Positions 10,777 to 24,731 of a stretch of 64,000 nt of DNA are shown here, one piece after another. A program made the translations under genes and the position numbers. The number at the start of each line of letters is the position of its first letter. Position 1 is the stretch's first letter. The notes below the pieces were generated by a model. That model saw nothing but the letters and a program-made list of their open reading frames with translations, was not told where the DNA came from and ran no database searches. This DNA comes from Oscarella lobularis (lineage: Eukaryota > Porifera > Homoscleromorpha > Homosclerophorida > Oscarellidae). The stretch covers positions 1,911,733 through 1,975,732 of the forward strand of contig NC_089175.1 of assembly GCF_947507565.1 (NCBI RefSeq), given 5' to 3'.

Positions 10777-13700
10777 ATGCTGGCTCTTCTCTTCTTCTTC
10801 GCCGTCGCGACGGCACACATGCACAAACCGCGATGCCCAAGAGGTTAGTTAGATGTGTACGAATGGGAGAAAAACAGATGAACGACTTTCGTCTTGTCTT
10901 CAAGGTCAGTTCGACAACGACGGCGTGTGCGCACCGTGCAACGCTGCGTGCAAAGGCGGCGGTTGCTCAGGTAGGCCAACTAGTAGTAATACCATGGATA
11001 GTGGTATCTCGCACCTCTTACTACACACGTGCCTCTTTTGCATTTTTTACTAATAATTCTCGCCATTCGAAGTAGAATAGAACGATTTCAGTTGCCCGCG
11101 ATCCGATTTGTTAGTGGACGATCCCCAAGTTTCGCCTTAGTCAGACAATGAGGAAGAGAGAACTGCTTCCGTCTGATGTAATGCACTTTTCTCTCACGAC
11201 AACAGGACCTGGACCGGACCAATGTCTCTTCATCTGCCCCGTGTTCCGCGAGGTGGGAAAAGTGATTGGCGAATTTCTCGTGAATGCACGCGTCGCCGTT
11301 TTAGAGTCCCGAGCCGCTTTTGTTGTTTCCATCTGGACTCAAGATTCGCGACGACGATCACAATCAAGTGTACAAGATGGAGGTCGGGTAGACACCGTTT
11401 CCAATTGCAAGGTTTTCAAACTGAATTTTCTTGTCGTAGTCTGCCGAATTTATCGTCGAGGATCTCGAAGAATACGGAGATGCCGAGTACGTCACTCTTG
11501 AGGCGGACGTGAACGGAACCAATATCAATCAACGTTATTATCGCACTGAAGGAAGTAAGCGAACTCATACAGGCTAGCACGTGTCCCATATGTACAACGA
11601 TTGACAGAACTTGTTCTGACGGGATCTGATTATGTATCAGCGTACGAAAAGGCAAATCTCTTGTTCGATGGATAATTTCTATAGTCGCGTTCTTTCTTTA
11701 GGTCTTCAAGACCATTTCCTTTCTCAATACCGCTCCTACTCCACCGAATGCAAATCGCTTGTACAGGGGGAAATCGCACTCTTTGCTTCTCTTTTTATAA
11801 TCGTCTCCGTCTCTATATCGCAGTGTGGCGTTCAGCGTCTTTGACGGCGATTTGTGGAGTCGCGAGTACGCCGTCGAAGTGAAGACGAGACTCGTCAACA
11901 ATCACGCGCCCGTTGTACGAGTCACGGCTAATGCCCGGGTAACATTGCTATCGATTCTTTTTTTCTCAAACGCCAAACAGCTTGTTCTTGTTCTCCATAG
12001 AAATACGTCGAACACCATCGTCCGCTCCGCATCTTCGATTCAGTTGACATCACCGACGCCGATCATCCGAACATGTTCCTCATGGAAGAGGCGATGGTAA
12101 ATTAATTGCAATTCCAAAGGGGAAAATTATTTTGCCTTTTTTAGATTTGGGTCGACGGAAATTTTAGCGATCCGTGCTTTGGCCAGCAATTCATTTCCGT
12201 TGAGCTCGGCGCCAATCGACAGGTTCAAGTCGTTTCAGGCATTCCAGCGCAAATGATTCATCTGAGAGGAAATGCGTCGATTAACGCGTATGCGAAAATC
12301 CTTCGGACGGCACTCTTTCGTACGATGGGAGCCGAAGGGGAACCGCCGAGAGGATCGGCGACAATTCGAGTGCGAGTTTTCGATGGAAAATTCGCGGGCG
12401 AAGCGAGTGTCACGTTGTCTATGGAAACAGTCAACGACAGTCCGCCTCGAGTGCGTGATGATTTCGACTGTAATTTCAATACTTTTTTTGAACGTTTGAA
12501 ATAGATCGAAGGAGTGCCGCCGAGTGAGGAACCCGTATTTATTCCCGACGAAGGAAAAGTGAAAGTTGCGGAAATGGTTGTTCTGGACGATTGCGATGAC
12601 ATCAAGTTAGTTGGAGAAAAAATATTATTAAGTAAAAACGTTTTCTTCGTCCCACAGCGTCCACATGTGGACTCGAGTCGATGCGGAGATTCTGACGCAA
12701 ACGTCGGATTCTATGGACGAATTTCTGGTGAGCGAGTTAACGTACGATTGATTGATTGATTGATCGTTCATCGTTGCATCGTTTCTGCGCAGGAGGTTAA
12801 CACCGGCTCCGTTGCTTCGATCTCTGTGAGCGCGGACTCGTCTCAACGACATCTCATTCTGGTGCCGAGCGGAGAAGGATCTTCCGCTCCGGTCAAGGAC
12901 TTCGAAAGAGTTCTACGCACGTTGGAGTACGAAAATCGAAACGAATTCATTAGCTGTCCGGCGAGACGAGCTATCCGACTGAGCGCCTGGGATGGAATGT
13001 GAGCATCGATCGTATCATTCGCATCAATTTTATAATAAATGCACTTGGCCATCTCTCGAAGTTTCACGGCGAGGAAGGAGACCACCGTTTATATTCAGCG
13101 CAAAGACCAATTCAAACCGGTGCTTTCGGTCGTTCCGACGGGGCACGCGTTCGACGAAGACGGCGTCGCCGTTCGACTTATATCGCGCGCTGAAATGACG
13201 GACCGGGATCTGGCGTGCGGCGCCCTGTTGGTCGTTGTGGAAGCCGAAATAAAAGTGACTGCACCTGATGGAGCAAATGAGATGATAGAGTTCACTTTGG
13301 TAAGCTCAAAGGAAACCCGAAAAAATTATATATTTTTTTGTTTACAGGGTGAGACTAACGTGACGGTAGCTGGTCGAACTGATAACGCCGATGGGACGTT
13401 TACAGTTAGGCTGTCGGGCCGTGCAGACGCTCGTTCTTACGCTGTACGTGTGGACAAATTGGCCCCGCTCATGCAAAATGACGACTTTTTTCTTTTGTAG
13501 ACTGTTCTTGAGTCAATTATGTACAGAAATCTTGCCGACGAACCGGATTTGGGAAAACGCACTGTCTGGGTAATACATCGCATTATTTCTCACTCTTCGC
13601 TTTTTACACAATCGATTCTCCAGATCACTATTATCGACGAAGAATTTCGCGGTCTTGCGCCCGTATCGCTAGACGTCGAAATCGTCAGTCGAAACGACAA

Positions 13701-16700
13701 ACCGGCGACGCTGGAATATTCTCAAAATTCTTTCACGTTCACCGAAAACGGCGAACCCGTCTCATTTCAAGGCGTCCGACTGACCGACGCCGACTCGGAC
13801 CCAGACGATCGAACGGCGAACGTGATCGAAGTGTGGGTTTCCGATCCGCCGAACGGACCCCTCGACGAGGTTTCCGCAAGCGCCGTCATCGTTTCGAAAG
13901 AAAAAAAACCCGTCCTTTAGAATATTCTCGTTAATGCGTCGATGGCTTCAGAGGGAATTTCGATCGAACGAATCGCCTCGTCTCGAGTGAAAATTCGCGG
14001 CGGCGACGACAGCGATTCTTTGTGGAAATTCAATCAAGTCCTACAGACGCTCTCCTACGTCAATGCGAATCCCGAACCGATACCAGGTCGACGCACAATC
14101 GTTTTCAAGGTACCATTAGTGCTGATAATTAATTGATTATTGATTTCTTTTCTAGGTTTCTAGCAACGCTTTGCCTCCGGCCAACGAGATGGAAGCCGAT
14201 TTTTTCGTTGACGTCGTCGGAGTTAATGACAGTCCGACATCGCTCAAAGTTTCGACGGTCGACTACACCGAAGGATCGTCGCCTATTCCTTTGGTTCCCG
14301 GCGCTGTGGCAGTCGACAACGACTTGCAGCCGGTCGAGGTTCCTGTATCGAGATTGGAAGTCGTCATTATGGGAAACGAAACAGGTAAAAAGATTATTTT
14401 AGCCTATATAGTCGACGTCAATTTTCGCAATGTTCGTTTTTTTTTAGGTGCCGTTCTCGGCTGTCCCGGTTGCGGAGCGAGCGGCGACGTCACCGTGAAC
14501 GTCGCTCGAAACGCGATCACGGCGACGTGCGATTCGTGCGACTCGTCGGCGATCGTCGCCGTGGCGAGAGAAGTGACGTTCGTCATCGAGCGTTCGGAGC
14601 CGCCTCGACTCGCCGCTCAAGTTCGCGTCGAGTTCAAGATCACGGATCGGGACGGTCTCGAGGGCACGACCTACGCGACGGTGCGCGTCATTCGCGTATG
14701 CAATCCAGGCCGATTCGTTTTGAACGCGAACGACGCGTCGACGACGGCGGTCGTTCAATTCGACGAGAAACGTCCGACGGAGTGGGTGCCTCTCGTCGCC
14801 GGTCCGGTCGCGATCGAAAATGACGACAGCGAAATGATCGTCGAAGTGGAAATATCGATTTCGGAAAATTTCGATCGCGGTCACGACGAATTGGACGTCG
14901 GGAATGCGAACGCGAATTTCGAACTAAATTCCACGTCGACGGGACTGCGCGTCGTCGGCATGCAAACGCTCGTCGACGCGGCGAAATTCGTCGAGACGAT
15001 TCGCTTTCGGAATGCGTACGAATGTCGCGTCGTCGCGTCGCGAACGATCACGATTCGTCTTTTCGACGATTGCGGCGCGTGGACGAACTACGGCGTCGTG
15101 ACCGTCGTCATTGTGCCGAGCAACGATCCTCCCATCGTCTATCCCCAGTCGGGATCGCGACAGCCGCTTTGGCAGGAGTACGCGATCGAAGGCTTTGCCA
15201 ACGCCGATCCGTCGCCTTTGCACGTCTTTCCTCGCTTTGACGTGCGCGAGTGCGACGGGCCCATGCAAGGCTATCTGTCCAAAGTTGACGTGGCTCTCAC
15301 GAATGCGCCCGATGTGCCTCGCGAGAGTCTTTCCGTCAACGAGACGCTCTTGAATGCGGCGGGATTGCGCATGAGCGTCGTCCAAGTCGACGACGACAGC
15401 GTTCGCTACGACATACGTCATTCGAGCGGCAGCGCAGTGCCAGCGAACGTCTTCGTCTCTTTGATTCGCAGTCTCGTCTATGTGAACAGCGCCACGCGAC
15501 CGTACGAGGTGACGCGAAGGATTGTCGTGGCGGTGAGCGACGTCGGCGGGGCCGCTGGCGAAGGCGCGGCGAATGTCCGTTACAGTCGCGATCCGATCGG
15601 ACCGACGCTCACTTGGAACGAAATGTACGTTTGGAGGAAAATTCGTTTATGTTTCTCTGAATTTTTTTCTCTCTCGTTTTTCTCACAGGATGCCGTTGAC
15701 GTGGATGTCTACATCTCTGTATCTGTTGAATCGTGACGACTTCAGTCTTGTTTCCGGCGATGTTCCATTCATGCACAAGGCCCTAATAAACATCACGAAT
15801 CCGATTCAACGCTCTCCTTCGGACAATTTCAAAGACATCGTCTATATTGACGATGCCGACGCGAGTTTCGTGGAATCGCTCGGCATTCGAATGTCGCCCA
15901 ATGTGAGAGGCGCCGAACTCGTCTTAGAATACGACGGTCCCGTCTCGAACGTCGACGCTTCTCAATTCGCCGAAATTCTACGCAAGGTCAAATTCGACTC
16001 GTTTGATCCGCAGAAAAACTGCGATCGTCGAATCTCGGTCGAAGTCTGGGATTCGCCCTTGAAGCGACCGAGCAACGCGATAACGGTGCGAGTAATCGTC
16101 GGAAGAGGTCGCGAACCGCGCTGGTGTCGCCCTGAAGAACCGACTACGGAAGAGCCGACTACCGAAGAGCCGACTACTGAAGAGCCGACTACCGAAGAAC
16201 CGACTACTGAAGAACCGACTACTGAAGAACCGACTGAAGGACTTGTTAGCTGTGGTTCCAGTTCCTTTGTCGTTCGGGCGCAGTCTGATATCGATTGGTT
16301 GGAAAACCTCGCGTGCGATGTTATTAATGGCGATTTGACAATTAGCTGCAATCGAAGGCGTTCTAATTGCTTCGAGAATTTCGTTCTCAGCGGTCTGTCG
16401 CAGATAAAAGTGAGACGCTGGTTGTTTTACGTTTTTACAACATTAAGATTTGTTTTTTTAGGTTGTTACTGGAGCGCTGAAAATTTTGGACAATCGCATG
16501 AGCGACTTGTCTGGTCTCGAGAACGTGCGGAGTTTCGCTTCTCTTGAAATAAGGGACAATACGGAATTGATCACGACAGAGCATCTGAGGAAAAACACGC
16601 ACGCGATGTTTCGACTCGACTTGGAGAACATTCGGGTGTCGAATAATCAGAGACTAACTGATTTACACGGACTGAAGGGGATCCAGTCGGTTGCAGGTAC

Positions 16701-17386
16701 GATGCGTGGGGGGACTGCTTTTTATGTTGCCCTAATTACGTCTCTCTCTCTCTCTCTGTGTGTCTGCCAGGTTACGTTAGAATTGAATCCATGTCAAGGC
16801 GTCAAGAACTGAACATTGATGGGCTCGCAAACTTGGCCTCTGTCGGCGGTCTACTCTTCTTTAACAACTTGGCTTTGAGTTCGATGGCTTCGCTTTCTCA
16901 ATTGACGACCGTTGGAGGGCCTCTCAGTATCACAAACGTTTTCTCTTTGTCTACTCTGGATGGACTTGATGGAGTCACCAGTGTGGGTGCAATCAATATC
17001 AGAAATACGGTCTCTATTAACTAAATAGAATTCCTTGCCTTTTCGTTTGAATTTCTTTCTAGGATCTCCTTACGTTTGGCAACGGTCTCGGTTCTCTTGA
17101 AACGGTCACGGGAGAATATCGCTACTCCGGCTACTCGGTTGTCATTTACGGAAATAAGAAGCTGACGGACACGTCTGATTTCCCATCGGATGACATCTCG
17201 GTAGACGGAGGAATTCTCGTCAGAAACAATGGCAATTTGTGTGGCTCGGAGAATGCGCTTTCCACTTCATTCTGGGGAGAGGTAAGTAATTTTTTTCGCA
17301 GCCATGGCATTCACTAGCTGAGAACGTTTTAGACCGGGGCTGGAAAGATTCGCATCCGATCCAACGGCAAGTGTCGTCGCCGTTGA
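10777..17386 (+). CDS. Gene A: large secreted cadherin-like / receptor-L-domain protein, paralogue 1
   Basis: I do not recognise a named orthologue. ATG 10777 opens a signal peptide (MLALLFFFAVATAHMH). A furin-like Cys-rich segment follows: DGVCAPCNAACKGGGCSG, then GPGPDQCLFICPVFRE. A run of roughly eight or nine beta-sandwich repeats comes next, marked by linker motifs VNDSPP, SRNDKPATL, GVNDSPTSL and NDPPIVYP, and by recurring cores such as FERVLRTLEYENRNE and FNQVLQTLSYVNANPEP followed by R-rich strands. These resemble cadherin-like/CADG-type modules of adhesins. A TTEEP linker (16132-16240) leads to a C-terminal region of short parallel strands (CDVINGDLTISC, LSGLENVRSFASLEIRDN, LHGLKGIQSVAG, LDGLDGVTSVGAINIRN) typical of receptor L-domains. 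It ends GKIRIRSNGKCRR before TGA at 17384-17386. No membrane anchor is visible. Introns are about 45-120 nt. First of three tandem copies. Confidence 0.8.
16132..16240 (+). repeat. 15-bp in-frame minisatellite encoding EEPTT linker of gene A
   Basis: About seven tandem 15-base units encode Glu-Glu-Pro-Thr-Thr between the last cadherin-like module and the L-domain-like region of gene A. Synonymous GAG/GAA and ACC/ACT variants distinguish the units. Paralogues B and C have a different and longer Thr/Pro repeat at the same place, so the linker evolves faster than the domains. Confidence 0.9.
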
Positions 17387-17867
17387 CGACTGCTAGTCGT
17401 GGAGAAAAAAAGTCACGGTTCATCTCCGATAACTTCGTTCATCTGATTGTGCATCTTTGTCTGTTCTTCTTTTGATTGTGATTGTAGTTGTTTCACTGGA
17501 CGTTTTCTGTCGACGAGTCGCACTTGAACACTAAAGGATTCGAAAACGTTTGCTGTAGGTGAGCTCCTTCTTATTTCCGCGTCCAGCTTTTCGCTCTCCT
17601 AATTACGTTAGTCGTTGAGGAACCAACCCTCTACATGTAGCCATAGGCACGGGTAATGCATCGAATCCATACCCAGCGACGCCTTGGGGTCAAGGTGTCT
17701 GAATTAATTATGCATATTCAACACGTCCTGTCACGGAGACGTGACGCGATCCTTCAACCGACCAATCGCGTTCGTTCGTAACGGGCACTGCGCGCACACA
17801 CGCTCGCGTGCCTTTCATTTCTGCCTGAAGCCCTCGACGACACAGACGGGCGAACAAAGCGCGGGCA
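17387..17867. other. Intergenic A-B
   Basis: About 480 bp between the gene A stop and the gene B start. No ORF or RNA gene is supported. A CCAAT box (gaccaatcgcg) about 110 bp before the gene B ATG is the only promoter-like element I see. Confidence 0.5.
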
Positions 17868-20800
17868 ATGAAGAGAGGGGGATTTCTTCACTTCTTTTCC
17901 CTTTTCGCGCTCTTGGTGGCGCACATGCACCTTGACGATCTACCGCCGTGCGACGTCGGCTACGGTCAGTCGTTAGAAACAACAAACTTTGAAACTAAAA
18001 CCAACGCTATCGATGTCTGGTTTAGGTCGATTTCCTCGCGAAAACAGTACCTGTATGATGTGTGACGAAGCATGTGCCCTTGGAACTTGTTCGGGTAAGA
18101 ACGCGGAAGTAGTCTAATTGATCGCGCGCTCGCTTCAACGCGTCCTTTCTCTCGATTATAGGACCAACCGAGGACGATTGCCTTTTTCTTTGCCCAGTTT
18201 TTCGCGAGGTAAGGCCAACGATCGCGATCGCTCGGGAAGTGCCTAGTTCCTGCCTTTGTTTGGGTTACCACAACATTCCTATGTCAGGCACACCTGTGCC
18301 TCGATTTACCTATCGTCTGTTTGTTTAGGATCGCGGATCTGTGCTCCTATTTGCCACTGGAGTCAAGGTCAGAGACGATGATCATAATCAGATTCATATG
18401 ATGGAGGTTCGTGCGCTTCTCTACTGCGTCATCATCAAACTCTGTACTAATTAATTTTCTCTCTCCGAAGGAAGCCGAATTCTATATCGACGACATCGAC
18501 GAGCACATGGACGGCATGTATGTCTCTCTCGAAGCGAACGTAACGGGAACGAACATCACCCAACACTATTATCCCAATGAAGGAAGTAAGGAAGTTGAGG
18601 TCTTCCTCCCGTGGAAATCGTGTCTCAAAACTTTCAATTGCAGAGTTGTCTCTACGGGGCTGGGATCGCGCTACGAACTACGACAAGGCAAGATGCTCCG
18701 TTATGTGCTCGTCTCTTTTTTTCGAATGTCCTTACACGTCAGGTTATCGCCACAATTGCATTCACAAGTACGGCTCCGACTCCGCCTCCAACAGCCCGCC
18801 GGTATACATATTTATATTATTGACTGAAGCATTGTTCGATATATCATTGGCATATTTCTTTTTGCTATCGTATAATAGCATAGCGTTCAGCATCAACGAC
18901 GGAGATTTCTGGAGTCCCGAGTACGTGGTCACCGTCCCGACGGTGTTGGTCAACAACCATCCGCCATCCATCGACGTCGTGGCCAACTCACAGGTAAAAC
19001 GAATCCTGTCGATTGACGTGGCGTCATTCTTTTATCCTATCCGAAAAGCCGTACGTGGAACACGGCCCTCCCGTCGATGTGTTTGCCAACGTCACTATCA
19101 CCGATGCCGATCATCCGGATCGATTCTTTATGCAAGAAGCCATGGTATATTGAAGCAAGCGCAATACCGCGCGTATTTGCCTCACTGTTTTTCTTTACAC
19201 GCAGATTTGGGTTTATGGCAATTATAGCGGTCCGTGTTTTGGTGAACAGCTCATCACTGTCAATCTTAGTTCATATGCCGGCATGGTCACGCTTTCTGAT
19301 AACCCCGCTCCAATGATTCATTTGAGGGGAAATGCGAGCATTTCCGTATATCAGCACATCATTCAAACAGCGACGTTTCATTCTACTGGTCCGGAACCGC
19401 CTCGTGGTACAGTGACGATCAAAGTGAAGATCAACGATGGCAACTTCACGGGCGAGGCAAATGCTACATTGCACATTGATACTATTAACGATAGTCCACC
19501 ACGAGTGCGTATTGGCAATGAGGCACTTTACACTGGCGTTTACTTAATCTTTTTTTTAGATTGAAGGAATACCGCTTAGTGAACCCGTTTTCATCCCCGA
19601 CGAAAACCCAGTTTTGGTCACCAACATGGTCGATTTAGAAGATTGCGATGACAACGAGTAGGAGAGAAATATGGAAACGCCGATTATATAACTGCTGTTT
19701 TCTACAGTGTACACATGTGGACAAGAGTCGACGCCAGGATCTCCATTCAGACGTCGGATTTCGTAGACGAATTTCTCGTACGACCATCGTAGCGCGTCAA
19801 CAGTAAGAACTAACACGTTTCTATATTTTAGGAAGTCAATACCGGTTCGTTTGTTGACTCTATTGCCAAAAGCAACGAGTCTACCCAGCAGCACGTCATA
19901 TTGGTTCCCAGCGATGGACGACCCTACGCTCCTATCGACGACTTTGAAGGAGTGCTACGCACATTGACATACGATAACAGAAACGAGAACATCAGCTGTC
20001 CAGTGAGACGCATCATAAAGCTCAGGGCTTATGATGGAGTGTAAGACAAAGCCTTTGGCTAAAGACGCGCACGCATCGTGTGACGCGTGTTTCGCAGGTT
20101 TATGACGGAAAAAGACGTGCCGGTCGTCATCGAACCCAATAATCAATTCAGACCAGTCCTCTCCATCACTCTCACGGGCCATTCGTTTGAAGAGGACGGA
20201 CCGCCTGTACATCTTCTGTCGCGTGCTCGAGTGTCAGACAGGGATATGATATGCAATACCCTCGTAATGCAGGGAGCACAAGTGAATGTGACAGCTCCTG
20301 ATGGAGCAGACGACAGAATACTATTCGATCTGGTACGGATGAACGCTTCATAGAATAACGACGGATGCGACGTTCTCTTATGCAGGCTGGCACCGGCGTA
20401 ATGACGGACAGTAGAACGGTCAATGGAGATGGAACGGACACTATCGAACTAATTGGCAATGTCGATGCTCACGTCTACGCTGTAAATTTGTCGTACAAAT
20501 TTACCACTAGGAGAATACTAACTGTTTAATTTTAGGCTGTGATTCAATCAATACGTTATGAAAATACTTTGGACGAACCTACGTTGAGCGACCGCTATAT
20601 CTGGGTAACGAACGCGCTTGTGCGTCGTCTCTGATTTACTCGTAGCACGTCTGTGTAGATAAGCGTGTTTGATGGAGAATTCTACAGCGTTCCACAAATG
20701 ATAACCGTCGCTTTAGACAGTCGCAACGATCAGCCGCCAGTGCTCAATTCACCTCACATGGTCTACAATTTCACCGAGAACGGTCCTCCAGTTCCGTTTG

Positions 20801-23800
20801 ACAGCATTCATTTGACGGACGCCGATTCGGACGAAGACGACCGAAAAGCAAATTTTGTTGAAGTTTGGATTGCAGATCAGCTCAATGAACCGGACGAGGT
20901 TCTTTTCTCAAGTTGCTTGTCTTTTCATTGCAGCGTTACGATTTTTATTTTATAGCATCTCTACATGAACCCTATTGTCCTGCCTGCTGGTATTACGGTC
21001 GATAGAATCTCTCCGTCTCGCGTGGAAATTAACGGACCAGCCAATGGTGGCCCTCTTTCAGATTTCAACCAAGTGCTGCAGACGCTGTCTTATATGAACA
21101 GCAATCCCGAGCCAGCACCCGGGCGTCGCAGAATCCTCTTTAGAGTATGACAGATGGCAAATCATACCTTTTCTTTTCGACAAAAGTTATCTAGATTACG
21201 AGCAACGCTATTCCACATGCTAACGATGTGACAGAGACAATCTACGTTGACGTTTTCGGGGTGAATGACAGCCCGACGTGGCTTGACGTCTCAGCACCAG
21301 TCAACTACACCGAAAGATCGCCACCTATTCAACTGGCTCCTTATGCTATGCCCATAGATGATGACTTGCAGCCGATCGATGTTCCAATTTATCATTTGGA
21401 AATAACCGTTTTGGGAAATGAAACAGGTACGTGGAGATGTCTAAGTTGTTTTCAAACTGCTTTACTCGAATTTCAGGCGCTATTATTGATTGTCCTGGTT
21501 GTCAAGCTTGCAATGACGTCTCTGTAGTAAATCTATCACCGCAAACAATTGATGCAGTTCCTACGAATTGCTCTTGGTCCGCAGCAGAGGTCGCCGCATT
21601 TGCTCGTAACGTGACCTTTGCCATCCGTCGTCGTGAACCGCCTAAAATAGCAGATGAAGTTCGCGTCATGTTCAAACTTACGGATAGAGATGGACTCGTC
21701 GGGATTTCTTACGCAACGGTCACAGTCATTCATATTTGCGATCCAGGACGACTGTATCTGAACGCGACCGACATGTCGACGACGGCGGTGGCCGTTTTTG
21801 ACGAATTCAGTCCAGAAACGTTTGTTAATCTGGTGGAAGGGCCCGTCATGATTCGAAACAATGACAGTGAAGTCATCACAGAAATCCTGGTCCTTATCAC
21901 ACATAATTACGATCACGGCAACGATGAACTGAGAGTACTAGGCGGCGGCGTGGCCGTCACGAACATTCCAATGGGTTTGCAGATCAACGGCATGTTTACG
22001 ATCACGGAAGCCGAGAATATCATAACGTTGATTCAATTTCGCAATACTTACGAATGCCGCGAAGTTGATCCGCGTACGGTGACGATTCGTCTTCTCGACG
22101 ATTGCGGCGCATGGACAAATTATGGGACGGTAACGATTAACATTCGTCGCAACAACGATCCGCCTATCGTTTTTCCTCGATCGGGATCGAGGCAGTCCAT
22201 TCGACACACGTACGTTGTGGAAGGTGTCGCCAATACGAATCCGTCTTCCTTGCACGTCTTTCCCTATTTCGAAGTGGACGACTGCGACGGACCGATACAA
22301 GGACATTTGGCGCAAATCAACGTTACCATCATGGACGCGCCCGATTCTCCTCACGAAAGAATCTATTTCAATGAAACGGTATTGAACATGACCGGACTGC
22401 ATTACAAAGTGGTCAACGTCGATGAACACGTCGTTCGCTATGTCATCTACCATCCGAACGGCACCGCTCCGATTATGTATTTTGTGCGGTTGATTCGCAG
22501 TCTCTACTACATCAACGAAGCCGAATGTCCGTACGAAGTGATGAGAAAGATTATCGTGACCGTGAGCGACGGTGAAGATACTGGAGAAGGAATGGCTATC
22601 ATCTACTATCAGCGAAATCCGGTTGGGCCAACGCTAAACGGAGATGGGTACGTTCAAAATATCTCATTTTATTGACTTATCTGATATTTCTATTGTTTAG
22701 TGAATTATTGACTTGGACTACTGAATTTAGTCTTTTGGACTATTCATCCTTCGGTCTGATAGCAGGAGACGTTCACTTTATGCAAAAGGCTCAAATAACG
22801 ATTACAAATGCAATTCAAAGCTCCGTTTCAGACAATTTTAACGATCTCGTCTTTATTGATCCTGATGACGAAGACTGGGTGACTTCACAAGGTATTACGA
22901 TATCTCCAGATCGAAGGGGTCCCGAGCTCATACTCGAATACGACGGTCCTGTATCAAACATCGACGCCGCTCAATTTGAGGCCATTCTTCGCAGAGTGAA
23001 ATTCGATTCGTTCGATACGCAGAAGAATTGCGATCGTCGCATCACCGTTGTCGTGTGGGACTCACCGTTGAAGCGAATGAGTAACGTGATAACGGTACAG
23101 GTAGTTGTCGGCAACGGCGCGGAAGACCCGAGGTGCCCATTCAATCCTACCACCGAATCGCCAACCGCAGCAAAGCCGACGACTCCAGAAACGACAACGG
23201 AAGCTCCGACGACTCCAGAAACGACGACGGAAGCTCCGACGACTCCAGAAACGACGACGGAAGCTCCGACTACCCCCGAAGCGACAACAGAAGCTCCGAC
23301 GACTCCCAAAGCGACAACGGAAGCTCCGACTACTCCAGAAACGACAACGGAAGCTCCGACGACTCCCAAAGCGACAACGGAATCTCCGACTACTCCAGAA
23401 ACGACGACGGAAGCTCCGACAACTCCTCAAGCGACAACGGAAGCTCCAACTACTCCTCAAGCGACAACGGAAGCTCCGACAACTCCCGAAGTGACGACTG
23501 AGACCTTAACGACAACCGCAAGTCCGACGTCTCCCGAGTTGACAACTGAAGCTCCGACCAATGGATCAGCTACTGTGATTGACGTTACAGCGCCTGACAC
23601 TACGGGACTGACTTCCTGCGGTTCTACTACTACTCTTACAACTCAAGCTGAAGTGAACACTCTGGCAGCTGGATCGTGTCAGGTTGTAACTGGAGATCTC
23701 GTGATTTCTTGCGACCGTTCGATCGAGGATTGCTTCAACAATTTTGTCCTCACGGGTCTTACAAATATACAGGTGCGGCATGCTTTTGTTTATGCACTTT

Positions 23801-24731
23801 GCGACCAATTTTCTCTTGGGTTTTAGATTATCACGGGAGCGCTGATAATCGACGACAATCGTCTGTCGTACTTGACTGGCCTCGAGAACGTCAAGAGTTT
23901 CAAATCGCTGGAAATTCGCGACAACACGGAATTGATGACGACCAGTCACCTGAGAATGAACACGAATGCCGAGTATCTGCTCGATAACGTAGAAAGTGTC
24001 GCTGTGGTCAATCAGCAGAGGCTCGACGACGTGGACGGGCTCAAAGGAATCATGACAGTCACTGGTACGAGGCTAAGAGCGCGAGCACGCCATAATTAAA
24101 AACTGTGTGTACATTGTCTCTCTGTAGGCGACGTCGAGATAACGGGGCTTCAAGACTTGGACACCGCAGGACTAGGATCTTTGAAGAGTATCGGCGGAAG
24201 TTTCAAACTTGAGGCTATGCCTGTAACTTCTTTGAGTTCGCTCAGTAGTCTCATGACCGTCGGAGGGTCGATAACAATTCTCGATATTGTTTCGTTGTCC
24301 AGTTTGGAAGGACTCGGTGCTGTCACCAGCGCGGGTTCTATTCACATCCAAAATAACGACGTAGGCTGTTCTCGTGTAAATGATACTTGGATGGATAACT
24401 TGTTCGTTATTTAGGACTTGGTGAATTTCAACGGTGGGCTCGGTTCTTTGGAGACCGTCACAGGAACAGCTGATTTCAATTCATTTTCTGTGGTGGTGTA
24501 TGGAAACGCTCTGCTAGAGGACACGTCCGGGTTTCCTGTCAGCCTCAACACCGTTACAGGAAACATAATGATTGGAGAAAATCCGGTGCTGTGCAATCCT
24601 TCAGAAATTCTTGATTCTGATTTCTGGGATGGCGTAAGTCTTTCCCACTGCTTCAAATCAAGTGTCTCATTTGATTTCTTTAGACTGGCGGTGGCCTACC
24701 CATCCCCATCGCAGGAAATTGCCTGCCGTAA
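17868..24731 (+). CDS. Gene B: large secreted cadherin-like / receptor-L-domain protein, paralogue 2
   Basis: Same architecture as gene A. ATG 17868 begins a signal peptide (MKRGGFLHFFSLFALLVAHMH). The furin-like segment reads CDVGYGRFPRENSTCMMCDE and ACALGTCSG, then PTEDDCLFLCPVFRE. A first module contains HNQIHMMEEAEFYIDDIDEH and N-glycosylation sites (ANVTGTNITQHYYP). Cadherin-like repeats follow, each with FxxVLxTLxYxN and NDxPP signatures, then a large exon block 21475-22647 (CPGCQACNDVSVVNLS to YYQRNPVGPTL). A Thr/Pro linker (23150-23565) separates these from the L-domain-like end (CQVVTGDLVISC, LTGLENVKSFKSLEI, GLKGIMTVTGDVEI). It ends GLPIPIAGNCLP before TAA at 24729-24731. Many NxT/S sequons and paired cysteines suit an extracellular glycoprotein. 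From about 19200 onward, exons and introns are almost identical to gene C. Confidence 0.82.
20482..20504 (+). other. Hairpin at the 5' splice site of a gene B intron
   Basis: The intron begins with a 10-base arm (gtaaatttgt) followed after 3 bases (cgt) by its exact complement (acaaatttac). The donor GT therefore lies at the base of a perfect 10-bp stem. The same structure with a changed loop (ctt) is present in gene C at 28634-28656. Confidence 0.7.
23150..23565 (+). repeat. Thr/Pro/Glu minisatellite linker of gene B (27/30-base units)
   Basis: About a dozen near-identical units encode TTPE(T/A)TTEAP variants between the last repeat module and the L-domain-like region. This sequence is rich in Ser/Thr-Pro and should be a mucin-like O-glycosylated stalk. 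The simple composition creates long open frames in all registers on both strands, which are not genes. Confidence 0.92.

Noticed and set aside
22971-23460. CRISPR array
   Set aside because: The repeats are contiguous coding minisatellite units without unique spacers, in a eukaryotic gene.
23062-23494. Several open frames on both strands across the Thr/Pro stalk, rich in Arg/Ser or Val/Gly
   Set aside because: These are alternative readings of a minisatellite with no stops in any frame. Only the frame joined to the flanking modules is coding.
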